The notes: generated by a model not told the origin, from the letters alone. 35,887 bases of DNA from JBIQLO01 sp044464175 (GCA_044464175.1 JBIQLO010000009.1:1-35887), one strand, 5' to 3'; positions 1-8,854 are shown, counted from the first letter of the stretch. Translations and numbers: made by a program.

Positions 1-1077
1 GTGCATCAGCGCTATCTGCTGGATGTCACAACCAATCGGGAGGCGCCGCTGCCGTTTGACGATCGGGCGATGGGGATGTGGATTGACGGTTCCAAATTCC
101 TCTATGTGCTCACCCAGGGCGGACTCTCCACGGTGGGGACCTGGGTGTACGACCGCGCTTCGAATACCAACAAGCACTTGACCGGCATCCAGATCGATGA
201 AGGCCGGATGGTCTATTTGCCCAAGCGCAACATGGTCATCGCGATTTCGCAACAGACCGGAGGCACGCTCTTGCAATTGAATCTTGACAGCTCTCCCGCC
301 CGGACGCTGGGCAAATGCGGCCTGGACATCCCGCGCCACATGCCCGACAGCGACAATGTAGTGGACCTTGGACTGGGCGGAGGCCAGACGGACCTGTGGA
401 AGGCCGTGGTGGTGGATGAAAAGGCGATCGCGGCGACACAGCCGGCCGAGCCGCCGGCGGGAAAGGTCAAGCTCCTGGAGTTGACCAAGGATATGTCGCC
501 TGATGACAGGGAATTTGCAGCTTTTGCATATGACTACTGCGACATGAACGCGACGCTGAACAGCTATTGCGATCCGATCAAGTGGGCAATGGCGGCCTTG
601 GCGGTCCATCGCAGCGAGCCATCCAGCCCGGTCGGCAGTGTTGCTTTCAAGGTGAAGCTGGACGGGCTGGGCGATGCCGAGCGAATTTCGCAACGCGGCC
701 ATGACCAGGCTCTGTCGCAGCTTGTCATGGATCAGAAACTGACGCCGGATCAGAAGTTCCAGATCGCCGAGAAGGTGAGATCGCTGATGGCCCGCCGGTT
801 TGCCAAGGAGAACACGCCGCAGCCGCAGATCAATACTCTATTGCAGCAATGCATGGCCCAGGCGCGGCAGGAAGTGACCGGGGAGGCGGTCCACTCCGCA
901 ACCGCGACGCCCCAAACGCCAGCGCTAAACCACCCGCAGCAACCTGGCCAGCCACAGCAATCGCAGCAGCAAATGCAGCAGTCCGGCTCTCATCCGACGG
1001 CCGTTGAACAAAACATCGAGCGTGCCAAGAAGGCCCGCGAAAATGCCGACCGCCTTAAAGGCTTGTTCGGACACTGA
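1..1077 (+). CDS. C-terminal part of an unknown protein (5' truncated)
   Basis: The reading frame is open from the first base, so the true start probably lies outside the window and the GTG at position 1 is not evidence of initiation. I do not recognise the family. The first ~110 residues (LYVLTQGG, WVYDRASN, LLQLNLDS) have the alternating strand pattern of beta-propeller or WD40-like blades. The middle is mixed, with two Cys-containing stretches around YDYCDMNATLNSYCDP. The last ~70 residues are rich in Gln and Pro (HPQQPGQPQQSQQQMQQ) and end in a charged helix (EQNIERAKKARENADRLKGLF). No signal peptide or membrane segment is visible in this part. The next gene starts 230 bp downstream on the same strand; a weak GC hairpin at 1092-1110 lies between them but has no proper T-tract. 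Confidence 0.6.
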   Translation: MHQRYLLDVTTNREAPLPFDDRAMGMWIDGSKFLYVLTQGGLSTVGTWVYDRASNTNKHLTGIQIDEGRMVYLPKRNMVIAISQQTGGTLLQLNLDSSPARTLGKCGLDIPRHMPDSDNVVDLGLGGGQTDLWKAVVVDEKAIAATQPAEPPAGKVKLLELTKDMSPDDREFAAFAYDYCDMNATLNSYCDPIKWAMAALAVHRSEPSSPVGSVAFKVKLDGLGDAERISQRGHDQALSQLVMDQKLTPDQKFQIAEKVRSLMARRFAKENTPQPQINTLLQQCMAQARQEVTGEAVHSATATPQTPALNHPQQPGQPQQSQQQMQQSGSHPTAVEQNIERAKKARENADRLKGLFGH

Positions 1078-1307
1078 ATAATGGTGCAACGGGCGGGATC
1101 AGGCCCCGCCGGCTTTCTCACCCGGCACGGTCGGTCGTCCCGCGATCGCTCATTGCGACCAATCTGGATCCAACTTCCGGCGATTGACTGGCCCGTCTTG
1201 TGCCATACGGATCCTCCCTGATTCCCCGCATTCGATCGTTCCGACACCGTCACTTGGACAACCCAAACTCCGTTTCCCATTCTCCTTTTTCCCTTTACCA
1301 TGGTTCC

Positions 1308-1853
1308 ATGCCCACCATTCGACTCGCGATTCTCACCGTCAGCGACCGCTGTTCCCGCGGCCAGGCTGTCGATACCTCCGGCCCCGCGCTGGCCGAGCTG
1401 GCCCGAAACCGACTCAGCGCGGAAATAGTCGCCACCGCCTGCGTTCCCGATGAAATCGATGACATAGCTCGCCAGCTCACCACGTGGGCCCGGGATCACC
1501 CGCGCCCCGATTTGATCCTCACCACCGGCGGCACCGGCCTGGCGCCCCGCGACCTTACCCCCGAAGCCACCGCCAAAGTCCTGGAGCGCCGTCATCCGGC
1601 GCTGCTGGAACTGGCCCGCCTGCGTTGCTATGCCAAGACGCCGCGCACGTTTCTTTCCCGCGGCGAGGCCGGCACGCTGGCGCAGACCCTGATCATCAAT
1701 CTCCCCGGCTCGAAGCGCGGGGCTACCGAAAACCTCGAAGCCCTGCTGGACATCCTCCCCCATGCGGTCGAAACCCTGCGCGGCGAAGTGCAGGATGACG
1801 GGCGATCCGAGGCTGCCGCCACTACCGGCAAGGTGATTCATCACAAGGATTGA
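1308..1853 (+). CDS. mog: Molybdopterin adenylyltransferase-type protein (MogA/MoaB family)
   Basis: This 181-residue protein matches the MogA/MoaB family, which adenylates molybdopterin before molybdenum insertion in molybdenum-cofactor synthesis. The family landmarks are visible: an N-terminal strand followed by SDRCSRG (about residue 11), then DLILTTGGTGLAPRDLTPEA (residues ~66-85), the nucleotide-binding loop with its conserved Asp, and NLPGSKRGATENLEALL near the C-terminus. The length fits the family. I chose ATG 1308 because MPTIRLAILTVSDR is where family members begin; the frame is open further upstream to 1200, but that extension is low in complexity and unlike the family. It is followed after 3 bp by mobA, so the two are almost certainly co-transcribed. 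MogA and MoaB cannot be separated safely from sequence alone. Confidence 0.9.
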   Translation: MPTIRLAILTVSDRCSRGQAVDTSGPALAELARNRLSAEIVATACVPDEIDDIARQLTTWARDHPRPDLILTTGGTGLAPRDLTPEATAKVLERRHPALLELARLRCYAKTPRTFLSRGEAGTLAQTLIINLPGSKRGATENLEALLDILPHAVETLRGEVQDDGRSEAAATTGKVIHHKD

Positions 1854-1856
1854 ACG

Positions 1857-2447
1857 ATGCCCCCGGTGCCCGCTTACATTCTGGCCGGCGGCCAAAGCCG
1901 CCGTTTCGGCTCCGACAAAGCGCGGGCGCTGCTTCAGGGTCGCCCCCTCATCCGTCGCCTGGCCGACCGGCTCCAACCGGCCGTGGCCACAATCACCGTC
2001 GTCGCAGACAAACCGGGCAAGTATGCCGACCTGGGCCTGTCCACAATCGCCGATGAACAGCCGCATCTGGGCCCCTTGGGCGGATTAGTCACTGCCCTGC
2101 AACATCTGGCCGCCCAAGGCAACGCCGAAAGGCTGCTCCTGACCGCCTGCGATCTGGTCGAGGTCAATCCCGACTGGATCGCCCGGCTGCAGTCGCGTCC
2201 CGATGCCCCGGCCGTCGCCTTCCGCGGCGAGCGATGGGAGCCGCTCTTTGCGCTCTATCATCTGGGCCTGATCCCCCTGATTCGCCGGCAATTGGCCGCC
2301 GGCCACTACGCCATGTGGTCCTTGCTGGAGGAGGCGGATGCTGCCGCCGTTCCGATGCCCCCCGACTGGCCCGCCATCGCACAGATCAACACGCCCGAGG
2401 ACCACCGTCGCCTTCAGCAACAGGCCGATTCGTTGGGAAGAAATTGA
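1857..2447 (+). CDS. mobA: Molybdenum cofactor guanylyltransferase (MobA family)
   Basis: The protein has 196 residues. MobA transfers GMP from GTP to molybdopterin to make the guanine dinucleotide cofactor. The N-terminus AYILAGGQSRRFGSDKARALLQGRPLI is the classic nucleotidyltransferase signature (LAGGxSxRxGxDKA, residues 6-20). The Rossmann-like core continues with VVADKPGKYADLGLSTIADEQPHLGPLGGLVTAL and LLTACDLVEVNPDWI, where the CD aspartate is the expected metal ligand. The start is 3 bp after the mog stop. The 3' end overlaps the convergent oxidoreductase gene by 34 bp, so no separate terminator fits between them. No molybdoenzyme gene is visible in the window, so the recipient enzyme is unknown. 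Confidence 0.92.
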   Translation: MPPVPAYILAGGQSRRFGSDKARALLQGRPLIRRLADRLQPAVATITVVADKPGKYADLGLSTIADEQPHLGPLGGLVTALQHLAAQGNAERLLLTACDLVEVNPDWIARLQSRPDAPAVAFRGERWEPLFALYHLGLIPLIRRQLAAGHYAMWSLLEEADAAAVPMPPDWPAIAQINTPEDHRRLQQQADSLGRN

Positions 2448-3772
2448 GGAAAGTGCGCCCTCGCTGTGCGGGCGATCTCCGAAAAGTCCACCTCATGCGG
2501 CAGCCGTCCCGACAGGGCCGCCATGGCGGCCGCCAGACCCGCCCCCTGTCCCATCGCCGCCGCGTTACCGGTCACTCGGTAGCTGGCGTGGGCAAGAAAA
2601 TCGCCGCTGATACACCGTCCGGCCATCATCAGCCCATCCACATCCCGCGCGATCAGCGCCCGCAGCGGAATGTCGTACGGCTGCGTGCGCGACCGGTATC
2701 CCTGTTTTACGCCCGTTGTGGCCGAGCGATTGGTCGAATGGACATCCATGCCGAACGTTACCCGGCAGATGGAATCCGCGTGCCGCCGTCCTTGCTGTAG
2801 ATCCTCGGCCGTCAAAGTATAGCGCCCATGAATGCGCCGACCCTCCCGCACGCCGATCTGCGCCGCCGTGGCGACGATGTGCAGATTGGTCCAGACGCCC
2901 CCCAGCGCCCGAAGCGCATCGATTAAATGATGCAGTTCCGCGCGGGCGCGGATCGTCGCATCGCTGATCTGCTGGGCGTCCAGCGCGCTGATGCCATACT
3001 CGTGGTTGATCATCCACGCATACAAATCAGGCCGAATTTCAAAGATCGTCGGGCCGCCGTAGGAAGGCTCCACGCCCGCCCGGCGAAACTCCGCCAGCAG
3101 CGACGCCTTGGCCGCGTTTGGCGGCCGCCCCGCTCGTTCGTGGAACTCCCGGGTTGCCTCCCGATCAATCCCGCTTACCAGACACATGAGGCTCATGGGC
3201 TGCGTTTCGCCGGCCCGGTCCGCGCCGGCGCTGCCCAGCCCTTCGGACGGTCGTCCCAGGTCAAACCCGCACCCAGCTCGCGCGGCCAGATCGCCGTCGC
3301 CCGTTGCGTCGATGAACACCTTTGCGGCAAACGCCTCGCGCCCGGACTTGCTTTCGGTGATGGCCACGGCCAGCCGGTTGGAACCATCCCGCGCCGCCGA
3401 CACCACATGCGTATGCAGGCGAATTCGCACGCCCGCCTCCAGGCAGAATGCCTCCAGCACCCGTTTCATCGCCTCGGTGTCATAGGCGACGCTGCCGCTG
3501 GGGGTGAGCCGCCGGGCCTGGCGGGCCTCCAGCCGATCCAGCACCTCGCGCATCACGCCCCCTTTGTTGCCGGCGTCGATGATCAGCGAGAGCATGCCGC
3601 TGGTCCAGACGCCCCCCAGGGCCCCGTGCCCCTCGATCAGCACCGTGCGCGCCCCCAGGCGGGCGGCGGTGACGGCGGCGGCCACCCCGGCCGGTCCGCC
3701 TCCGCAAACGACCACATCCGCCTGCTCCACCACCGGGACCTGCCGGCTTTGCTCATGAAAAGTCTCTATCAT
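2414..3772 (-). CDS. FAD-dependent oxidoreductase (FAD_oxidored family)
   Basis: The protein has 452 residues from the chosen ATG, which follows a GAGG ribosome-binding site; a 20-residue upstream extension is possible but has no support. The Rossmann FAD-binding motif is clear near the N-terminus: DVVVCGGGPAGVAAAVTAARLG, then VLIEGHGALGGVWTSGML. A second FAD-contact region, VFIDATGDGDLAARAG, lies at ~170-185, and the C-terminal GRCISGDFLAHASYRVTGNAAAMGQGAG closes the flavin site. This layout is that of the PF12831 family, common in planctomycetes near sugar-degradation genes. The substrate cannot be read from the sequence. It is the last gene of the leftward operon, 32 bp after the DUF4838 gene, and is probably part of the same carbohydrate-use programme. 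No signal peptide is apparent. Confidence 0.85.
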   Translation of the reverse strand: MIETFHEQSRQVPVVEQADVVVCGGGPAGVAAAVTAARLGARTVLIEGHGALGGVWTSGMLSLIIDAGNKGGVMREVLDRLEARQARRLTPSGSVAYDTEAMKRVLEAFCLEAGVRIRLHTHVVSAARDGSNRLAVAITESKSGREAFAAKVFIDATGDGDLAARAGCGFDLGRPSEGLGSAGADRAGETQPMSLMCLVSGIDREATREFHERAGRPPNAAKASLLAEFRRAGVEPSYGGPTIFEIRPDLYAWMINHEYGISALDAQQISDATIRARAELHHLIDALRALGGVWTNLHIVATAAQIGVREGRRIHGRYTLTAEDLQQGRRHADSICRVTFGMDVHSTNRSATTGVKQGYRSRTQPYDIPLRALIARDVDGLMMAGRCISGDFLAHASYRVTGNAAAMGQGAGLAAAMAALSGRLPHEVDFSEIARTARAHFPQFLPNESACC

Positions 3773-3804
3773 TGTCGCCTCTGGTTTCTCGGGCGGGCCG
3801 CGGG

Positions 3805-6780
3805 TTACTTGCGTACGCCGCTGATCAGGCAAACACCCTTAAAGATGCCGCTGGCGCTGGTCTTGCTCTTGCTGAGGACCTGCACCGTCAGCGTGTTCTT
3901 CCCCGGCTGCAGCGCCCGGGTCACATCCAGGGCAAACGCCTTGTCCCAGCCGGCGAACCTCTCTCCCAGGCGATGCTCGCCGACTTTCCGGCCGTTGAGA
4001 TAAACGATAGCGTCGCCGTCCACCGCGCCAAAGAATATCCGGGCCGATTCATCTTCCTTGAGCGTCGGCCCGTCAAACTGGATGCGGTACCACGCCGGGC
4101 CGTGATAGTCGGCAAAACCCTGCATCTGCCACCAGTTTGTGGCGGTGAGGGTGGCCCAGCCGCTGTCGTCAAAATCCGCCTTAGTCACACCCCGCTTCAA
4201 TCCGTCATCGGCCGGGTCGGGACTGAAACGCCATCCCTCGTCCAGGTTCTGGTCAATCCGCCCCGTCTTGTACTTGGTTTTGAGATACGCCCGCACGCCC
4301 GCACCGCTGGAGGGGTTCTCCACCAGCACATAGCCATTCTCCTGCGTGACGCTCATCAGACTCTTCTCGCTCGACTGGTGATAGACGCACAAGGGCGCAT
4401 CGCCGCCATGCAGCGTGAGGGCGCTGCCGTGTTGGTCGGCCTTGACCAGCGAAGCCTGCTCGATCCGCAGCCGGTATCGTACTTTGCGGGGCGGCAGGTA
4501 GAGGTAATAGGGGGTGTTGGCTTTCACCGAGAGGGTTACGGGCAGCGTCGGGTCAAGGATTCCTTCGGCCAGGCGGGCCTTGGAGTCCGGATAGGCCACC
4601 CGGCTGTAGTCGGAGTAGACGACATACGTGGCGAAGGAGGCATCGTGGATGACCTGCTCCGGGGTGATGCGAATCTCGCCGCCAACAGTGGAATAGAGCA
4701 TCAGCACATGGTCATCGAGCCGGACCACCGGCTGGTCTCCGGCGGCTTTTTGCCCCAGTTGCACGCTCACCCCCTGCAAAGCGGCGGCGCTTTTGCGGAG
4801 AGCCACCCGATCGGTGCCGCGCACGGTTCCCTGAAAGATCTCCGGAAAGACCTCAAATCCGTCATTGGACTGCTTGAGCAGTTGGTTTACCTGCCGGCTG
4901 TCGCAGGCCAGTTGGGGATGAACCTCAGGCGGCAGGAAACCGGCATTGCGCAAGCGCCATTGCAGGACGGCCAGATTGTCGCCGATCAGTTGGAGCCGCT
5001 GTTTCTGGACGTCGTTCATGGGCCGGCCCTGGGCCTGAAGGTAGAGCGATTCCAGTTCGGCGTAATGCGCCCCATACACATCCTTCAACATCCCCCGGGT
5101 CAGTTCATACCGCATTTTGGCATGGCTCTGATAGTAGTCATGGAACCATCCATTGAGCTTGTCATAAAACTGCTGCATCACCTGGCCCGCCTCCGCGCCG
5201 TAAGCGCGGGTCAGCCAGTCATCCCGCAAGGCGCGGGCGTCGGCCTCGGGATTCCAGATCATCCGGGCCAGGACGGTATTGGTCAGCGCTCCGCTGCTCC
5301 AGTTTTTCAGGCCGTAGATGCTGTCGGTCCCCTTGATGCGGTTGTGCACCAGCGTGTGAAAGAGGAAGTTCAGCAAATCCGGGGCGGCCGGCGTGACCAG
5401 TCCGACGTTGCCGGGGAAGTTGGAGGTGCCCATATCCCCTTCACTCTGGCGCAGGATCTGATTCGGCAGGTCATAATAATACCAGTTGGCCGGCGCCACC
5501 TTCGCCCAGGATTCCATCACCTCCTGAAACACCTCCCGCGTCCGCGGGCGATACAGGCCATAGCCGTAGCTGATGCTGGGGGCGATGACCGGCGTGAAAT
5601 TGTCCGGCAGCTTCATGGAGAATTTGCTCGGCGGGTAGAGATAGGTGGAATAGATATAGCCCGCCAGCCGCCCTTGCGGATACTCCCTGGCGACGATCTG
5701 AGCCACATCGTGATACCACTTCAACACCAGCGAGGAGACGCCGGGGCTGTCGGCCGGGGCCTCCGGATCGAAGATCTTGGAAGGGCTGGGATCATACAGC
5801 GCCTTGCTTTCGGGACTCTGGCTCCAGGTGCTGCTGCCGTCGCTGGGGGAGAGGGAGAAGGTCTGCGGCCTTTTGGCAGCCTTGAGGGTTCGAATCGCCT
5901 GCTGCGCGAACCACTGGACCAGTTGCGGGTTGGTGGACTCCAGCTTCGCGTAGTGATTTTTGGGCAAGGGCCGCTTGCCCGAGGCATCCATGGCGAACCA
6001 GTCGGGATGCTCCTTGTAAAGTGCCTTCACAGCCGGGGTGCCGGGGTCGGCCGAGCCACGGGCCAGCGGATCGGCCTCGGCGCTGCGGTTGACAGTGCGC
6101 CACCAGTTGTGGTTGTGCTCGATCGCGGCCGCGTAATTATTCGATCCAACCCGCTGCCGGTCCATCCACGTCTGGACGGCCTGCCGCTGCTGTTTGCTCA
6201 TGCCGGTGTAAAATAGTTGGCTGATCAGGCGGTTGGAGAACAGAGGCGTATGGGTGCGGTCGATCTGCCCGATTTCCAGCCCCTTGCGGGGCGGCACGTC
6301 GCGCCCCAGATCCCCCGGCATGAGCCAGCGCACATCCAGCTGCTCCTCCAGAAAGGAATAGACGCCATTGGCCGTGCCGCTGCTGAAACCGCCGCCGGCG
6401 GTCCACCCGTCGTCGGGTGTGTCCGGGCCCAAAATGTACAAGGTGTTCCCCCTGGTGACGATGCGGTAGCCGCCGTCGGCGATGCCCTGCGCGCTGATTC
6501 CTGCCGCCGCCGCCTGGGGCGTGGCTCCCAGACTGATGATGGGCCCGGCCACCTGGGCATTACCCGTGGCGATTGGCAGCTTCGCTCCGGTCGCCAGGGC
6601 AATGTCGCGCTGCAATTCCGCCGCCGCTGCTTTCACCGATTCAGGGGCGTCGGCCGCCAGCACGATCGTGCCGGTGCTTTTGCCATTCTCAACGATCAAC
6701 ACGCCCGCGTGAACCGCCGGCGCGGTTCCCAACATCAAGCCGACAAGAATCAACAGTCGTACGCTCAGTCGATAGGTCAT
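3805..6780 (-). CDS. Secreted DUF4838 protein with GH67-N-like and sugar-binding-like domains
   Basis: The protein has 991 residues. The chosen ATG follows AAAGGG and begins a clear signal peptide (MTYRLSVRLLILVGLMLGTAPAVHA); the longer open frame upstream would bury it. Residues ~30-140 (GTIVLAADAPESVKAAAAELQRDIALATGAKLPI) resemble the N-terminal domain of alpha-glucuronidases. The central ~240-560 is DUF4838-like, with an aromatic- and acid-rich core (WYYYDLPNQILRQSEGD, YHDVAQIVAREYPQGRLAGYIYSTYLYPP). The C-terminal ~860-980 (WRFSPDPADDGLKRGVTKADFDDSGWATL, then WYRIQFDGP, IVYLNGRKVGEH) looks like the jelly-roll sugar-binding module of GH2 enzymes. DUF4838 proteins are usually suspected polysaccharide-degrading or binding enzymes, but activity is not established. 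It lies between the prepilin-like gene and the oxidoreductase, downstream of a LacI regulator. Confidence 0.85.
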   Translation of the reverse strand: MTYRLSVRLLILVGLMLGTAPAVHAGVLIVENGKSTGTIVLAADAPESVKAAAAELQRDIALATGAKLPIATGNAQVAGPIISLGATPQAAAAGISAQGIADGGYRIVTRGNTLYILGPDTPDDGWTAGGGFSSGTANGVYSFLEEQLDVRWLMPGDLGRDVPPRKGLEIGQIDRTHTPLFSNRLISQLFYTGMSKQQRQAVQTWMDRQRVGSNNYAAAIEHNHNWWRTVNRSAEADPLARGSADPGTPAVKALYKEHPDWFAMDASGKRPLPKNHYAKLESTNPQLVQWFAQQAIRTLKAAKRPQTFSLSPSDGSSTWSQSPESKALYDPSPSKIFDPEAPADSPGVSSLVLKWYHDVAQIVAREYPQGRLAGYIYSTYLYPPSKFSMKLPDNFTPVIAPSISYGYGLYRPRTREVFQEVMESWAKVAPANWYYYDLPNQILRQSEGDMGTSNFPGNVGLVTPAAPDLLNFLFHTLVHNRIKGTDSIYGLKNWSSGALTNTVLARMIWNPEADARALRDDWLTRAYGAEAGQVMQQFYDKLNGWFHDYYQSHAKMRYELTRGMLKDVYGAHYAELESLYLQAQGRPMNDVQKQRLQLIGDNLAVLQWRLRNAGFLPPEVHPQLACDSRQVNQLLKQSNDGFEVFPEIFQGTVRGTDRVALRKSAAALQGVSVQLGQKAAGDQPVVRLDDHVLMLYSTVGGEIRITPEQVIHDASFATYVVYSDYSRVAYPDSKARLAEGILDPTLPVTLSVKANTPYYLYLPPRKVRYRLRIEQASLVKADQHGSALTLHGGDAPLCVYHQSSEKSLMSVTQENGYVLVENPSSGAGVRAYLKTKYKTGRIDQNLDEGWRFSPDPADDGLKRGVTKADFDDSGWATLTATNWWQMQGFADYHGPAWYRIQFDGPTLKEDESARIFFGAVDGDAIVYLNGRKVGEHRLGERFAGWDKAFALDVTRALQPGKNTLTVQVLSKSKTSASGIFKGVCLISGVRK

Positions 6781-6802
6781 GAATGGGCCCTTTGAAACAT
6801 TT

Positions 6803-6831
6803 GTGCACGTTTTCACTTGCCGCGCTGTCAA
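6803..6831 (-). promoter_or_regulatory. Candidate promoter -35 and LacI-type operator before the DUF4838 gene
   Basis: Read on the minus strand, a consensus -35 TTGACA occupies 6831-6826. The 10-mer AAACGTGCAC at 6812-6803 matches AAACGTTCAC found at the lacI promoter in 9 of 10 bases, and has the central CG typical of LacI-family operators. No good -10 is visible at 16-18 bp from the -35, so the promoter call is weaker than the operator call. It lies within the 121-bp gap between the prepilin-like gene and the DUF4838 gene. Confidence 0.4.
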
Positions 6832-6901
6832 TTTCCGCCAGCTCCGCGCGACTACTTTGCGCCTCGGCAGGGACGAAAATCCGCCGGATGTGAAAGGAGA
6901 T

Positions 6902-7723
6902 TTATCGCTTCGTGAATACCATGAAATACCAGGGCGCGTTTTGTTTGGTGGCCGTGGAGCCGGCATCCGGCTTCCAGTCATCGGTATTCACATCCCAGCC
7001 TAACCGGCCGGCCAACTCACCGGCGACATGCCCATCCAGATAGGCCGCGTTGGTGATGCCGCCACTGTGGATCCAGAGCCTGTCTTTGCCGGCCCCCGCA
7101 TCATACCAGCCGTAGTACTGCGTGTCCGGGTCCAGGGTGTAGCTCAAGACGTATCCCTCGACCAGGATTACGTATTCCGAAGCGCTCATGCCCGGCTGCC
7201 CCAGTTTGATTGGATGGGTGTTGTAGGTGAGGGCGTCATCGTACCTCGGCATGGCGCCATGGCGGTTGACACTGTAGCTGACGTAGGCCCAGTCGGACCA
7301 CGTGCTGTTGTAAACCGGATGCTTGGCGCGCAAACCCGCGATCAGATCGGGATCCCGCCCCAGGTCCGCCCGGTCGGGACAGAAAAAGACGCGGGGGTCT
7401 TTTACATACCCAGCGGTGTCGCCGCCAATCAGGCCCGCCCAGAAAATCTTGGGGCGCTGGGCGGACGGGAGAGAGGTGTCCGGATTCCGGTAGTACGAGT
7501 ACGGGAACCACCCCTTGTTGTCATGGGCGTACATCATCAGCCCGAACATCACCTGCTTCATATTCGAAGCGCATTGCACCGTCTTGGCCGACTGCCGCGC
7601 CTTGTTCAGGGCCGGCAGCAACATGGCGATCAGGATCGCTATAATCCCGATGACGACCAGCAGCTCCACCAGCGTAAATCCGCCCGGATAGTTCCCGGGA
7701 TGCTCTCGTATTTGACGGATCAT
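6902..7723 (-). CDS. Prepilin-type N-terminal cleavage/methylation protein (H-X9-DG type)
   Basis: The protein has 273 residues and an N-terminal type IV prepilin signal: a short charged leader ending in PGG, then FTLVELLVVIGIIAILIAMLLPALNKAR, with the conserved Phe and Glu5 after the GG-F cleavage site. The C-terminal part has a variant of the planctomycete H-X9-DG motif (HSGGITNAAYLDGHVAG). Such proteins are processed by prepilin peptidase and held in the inner membrane or assembled in pseudopili; their exact job in planctomycetes is not known. The ATG sits 8 nt after AGGAG and overlaps the lacI stop (ATGA), so translation is probably coupled. Its place between a LacI regulator and a glycosidase-like gene suggests a surface role in binding or export for polysaccharide use. 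Confidence 0.88.
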   Translation of the reverse strand: MIRQIREHPGNYPGGFTLVELLVVIGIIAILIAMLLPALNKARQSAKTVQCASNMKQVMFGLMMYAHDNKGWFPYSYYRNPDTSLPSAQRPKIFWAGLIGGDTAGYVKDPRVFFCPDRADLGRDPDLIAGLRAKHPVYNSTWSDWAYVSYSVNRHGAMPRYDDALTYNTHPIKLGQPGMSASEYVILVEGYVLSYTLDPDTQYYGWYDAGAGKDRLWIHSGGITNAAYLDGHVAGELAGRLGWDVNTDDWKPDAGSTATKQNAPWYFMVFTKR

Positions 7724-8781
7724 GGGATGCTCCTTTCCTGTTTGGGTGACGGTGCATCGCGGCGGGGAACCGGACCGGTTGATTCCCGCACCACCAGTTT
7801 CGGTTTAAGGTCCTGACGCAGATCGTGGGGAGGTTGGCCCTCGATCATGGCCGCCACCATCTCCACGGCGCGGCGTCCCAGTTGGAGGTGGGTCTGGGAG
7901 ATAGTGGTCAGGGACGGACCGTAGAATTGGGAAATGGCGATGTTGTCCATGCCGGTGACGGAAACGTCTTCCGGCACCGACACGCCCAGCTGCCGCAACG
8001 CCGAGAGAGCGCCCATCGCCACCAGGTCATTCTGCCCCATGACGGCGGTGGGGGGCCGGGCAGTGTTTTGGAACGCGGCGAGGGTTTGCTCATGCGCGGC
8101 TTGCATCCAGCCATCGCCTCCAATGCTGACGGCGACAAATTCATCCTCCGCGCGCCCGGCCTGGCGCAGCGCGGCGCGGATTCCCTTCATGCGGGCCGCA
8201 TCCTTCAGCCAGTTGCCCAGCAGCAGGGGGCGCCGATGCCCCAGCGCCAACAGGTGCTCCAGCGCCAGCCGCGCCCCCTCGGCCCGGTCCACGTTCAGCG
8301 CCGCCACCCCCGGCGGAACGGAACTGCCGGGATTGATCAGCAGCGTAACGATGCCGGCATCGACAAAGCTCTGAAGCGGGAATGACCACCCGCCAGCCAA
8401 AAGCACCGCCTCGACCCGCCGCCCGATCATCTCCCGACACAGTCGGATGCGCCGCTCGGAGCTCTGTTCGTAGCTGGTGACCAGAACCTCATAGCCGCGG
8501 GCTTCGGCCGCCGCGTAAAGGTCCTCCATGCGCTCGGAATAGACGGGGTTGGAGAGGGTGGGCAGGAGCAGCCCGATGCAGCGGGAGCGTCCCTGCCGAA
8601 GCGTCTGTGCCTGGCGATTGGGCACATAGCCCAATTCACCCGCCGTATGGAGGATGCGCTGGCGCATCGCATCGCCCACGCCGGGCAGCCCGTTCATCGC
8701 CTTGGAGACGGTCCAGACCGAGACCGACAACTGCTGGGCAATGTCGCGGAGACTGGGTCGGGCTTGCATCTGGCTGGCCAT
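7720..8781 (-). CDS. LacI-family transcriptional regulator
   Basis: The protein has 353 residues. The N-terminal helix-turn-helix is textbook LacI (SLRDIAQQLSVSVWTVSKAMNGLPGVGDAMRQRI, residues ~10-43) and is followed by the hinge LGYVPNRQAQTLRQGRSRCIGLLLPTL. A periplasmic-binding-protein-like ligand domain fills the rest (VTLLINPGSS, ALEHLLALGHRRPLLLGNW, ALRQLGVSVPEDVSVTGMDNIAIS). It should bind a sugar or related effector and a palindromic operator. The start is supported by GGAGG 7 nt upstream; a second in-frame ATG four codons later is possible. It is the first gene of the leftward operon and overlaps the prepilin-like gene by 4 bp. An AAACGTTCAC site overlaps its predicted transcription start, which suggests autorepression. 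Confidence 0.92.
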   Translation of the reverse strand: MASQMQARPSLRDIAQQLSVSVWTVSKAMNGLPGVGDAMRQRILHTAGELGYVPNRQAQTLRQGRSRCIGLLLPTLSNPVYSERMEDLYAAAEARGYEVLVTSYEQSSERRIRLCREMIGRRVEAVLLAGGWSFPLQSFVDAGIVTLLINPGSSVPPGVAALNVDRAEGARLALEHLLALGHRRPLLLGNWLKDAARMKGIRAALRQAGRAEDEFVAVSIGGDGWMQAAHEQTLAAFQNTARPPTAVMGQNDLVAMGALSALRQLGVSVPEDVSVTGMDNIAISQFYGPSLTTISQTHLQLGRRAVEMVAAMIEGQPPHDLRQDLKPKLVVRESTGPVPRRDAPSPKQERSIP

Positions 8782-8813
8782 TCCGACGCCTCCATCAGGG
8801 GAACGTGATCACC

Positions 8814-8854
8814 TAAACGTTCACCTTTCTAACCTGAAATCCTGGGCGGGTCAA
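8814..8854 (-). promoter_or_regulatory. lacI promoter with overlapping operator
   Basis: On the minus strand, TTGACC (8854-8849) and TAGAAA (8831-8826) are separated by 17 bp, a good sigma-70-type pair, with a predicted start near 8819. That start lies inside TAAACGTTCA (8814-8823), an 8/10 palindrome with the AACGTT core of LacI-type operators. A wider inverted repeat, GAACGT/ACGTTC at 8801-8806/8817-8822, is also present. The arrangement predicts repression of lacI by its own product. Confidence 0.55.

Noticed and set aside
1092..1110. GC hairpin (GGCGGG/CCCGCC) after the first gene as a terminator
   Set aside because: The stem is only 6 bp and is followed by GGCTTTC, not a T-tract. It is kept only as a weak possibility.
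3772..6216. Long plus-strand open frame of 814 codons
   Set aside because: It is fully antisense to the DUF4838 gene, which has a signal peptide and recognisable domains. The antisense product is Gly/Val/His-rich without domain features, as expected from high-GC codon bias.
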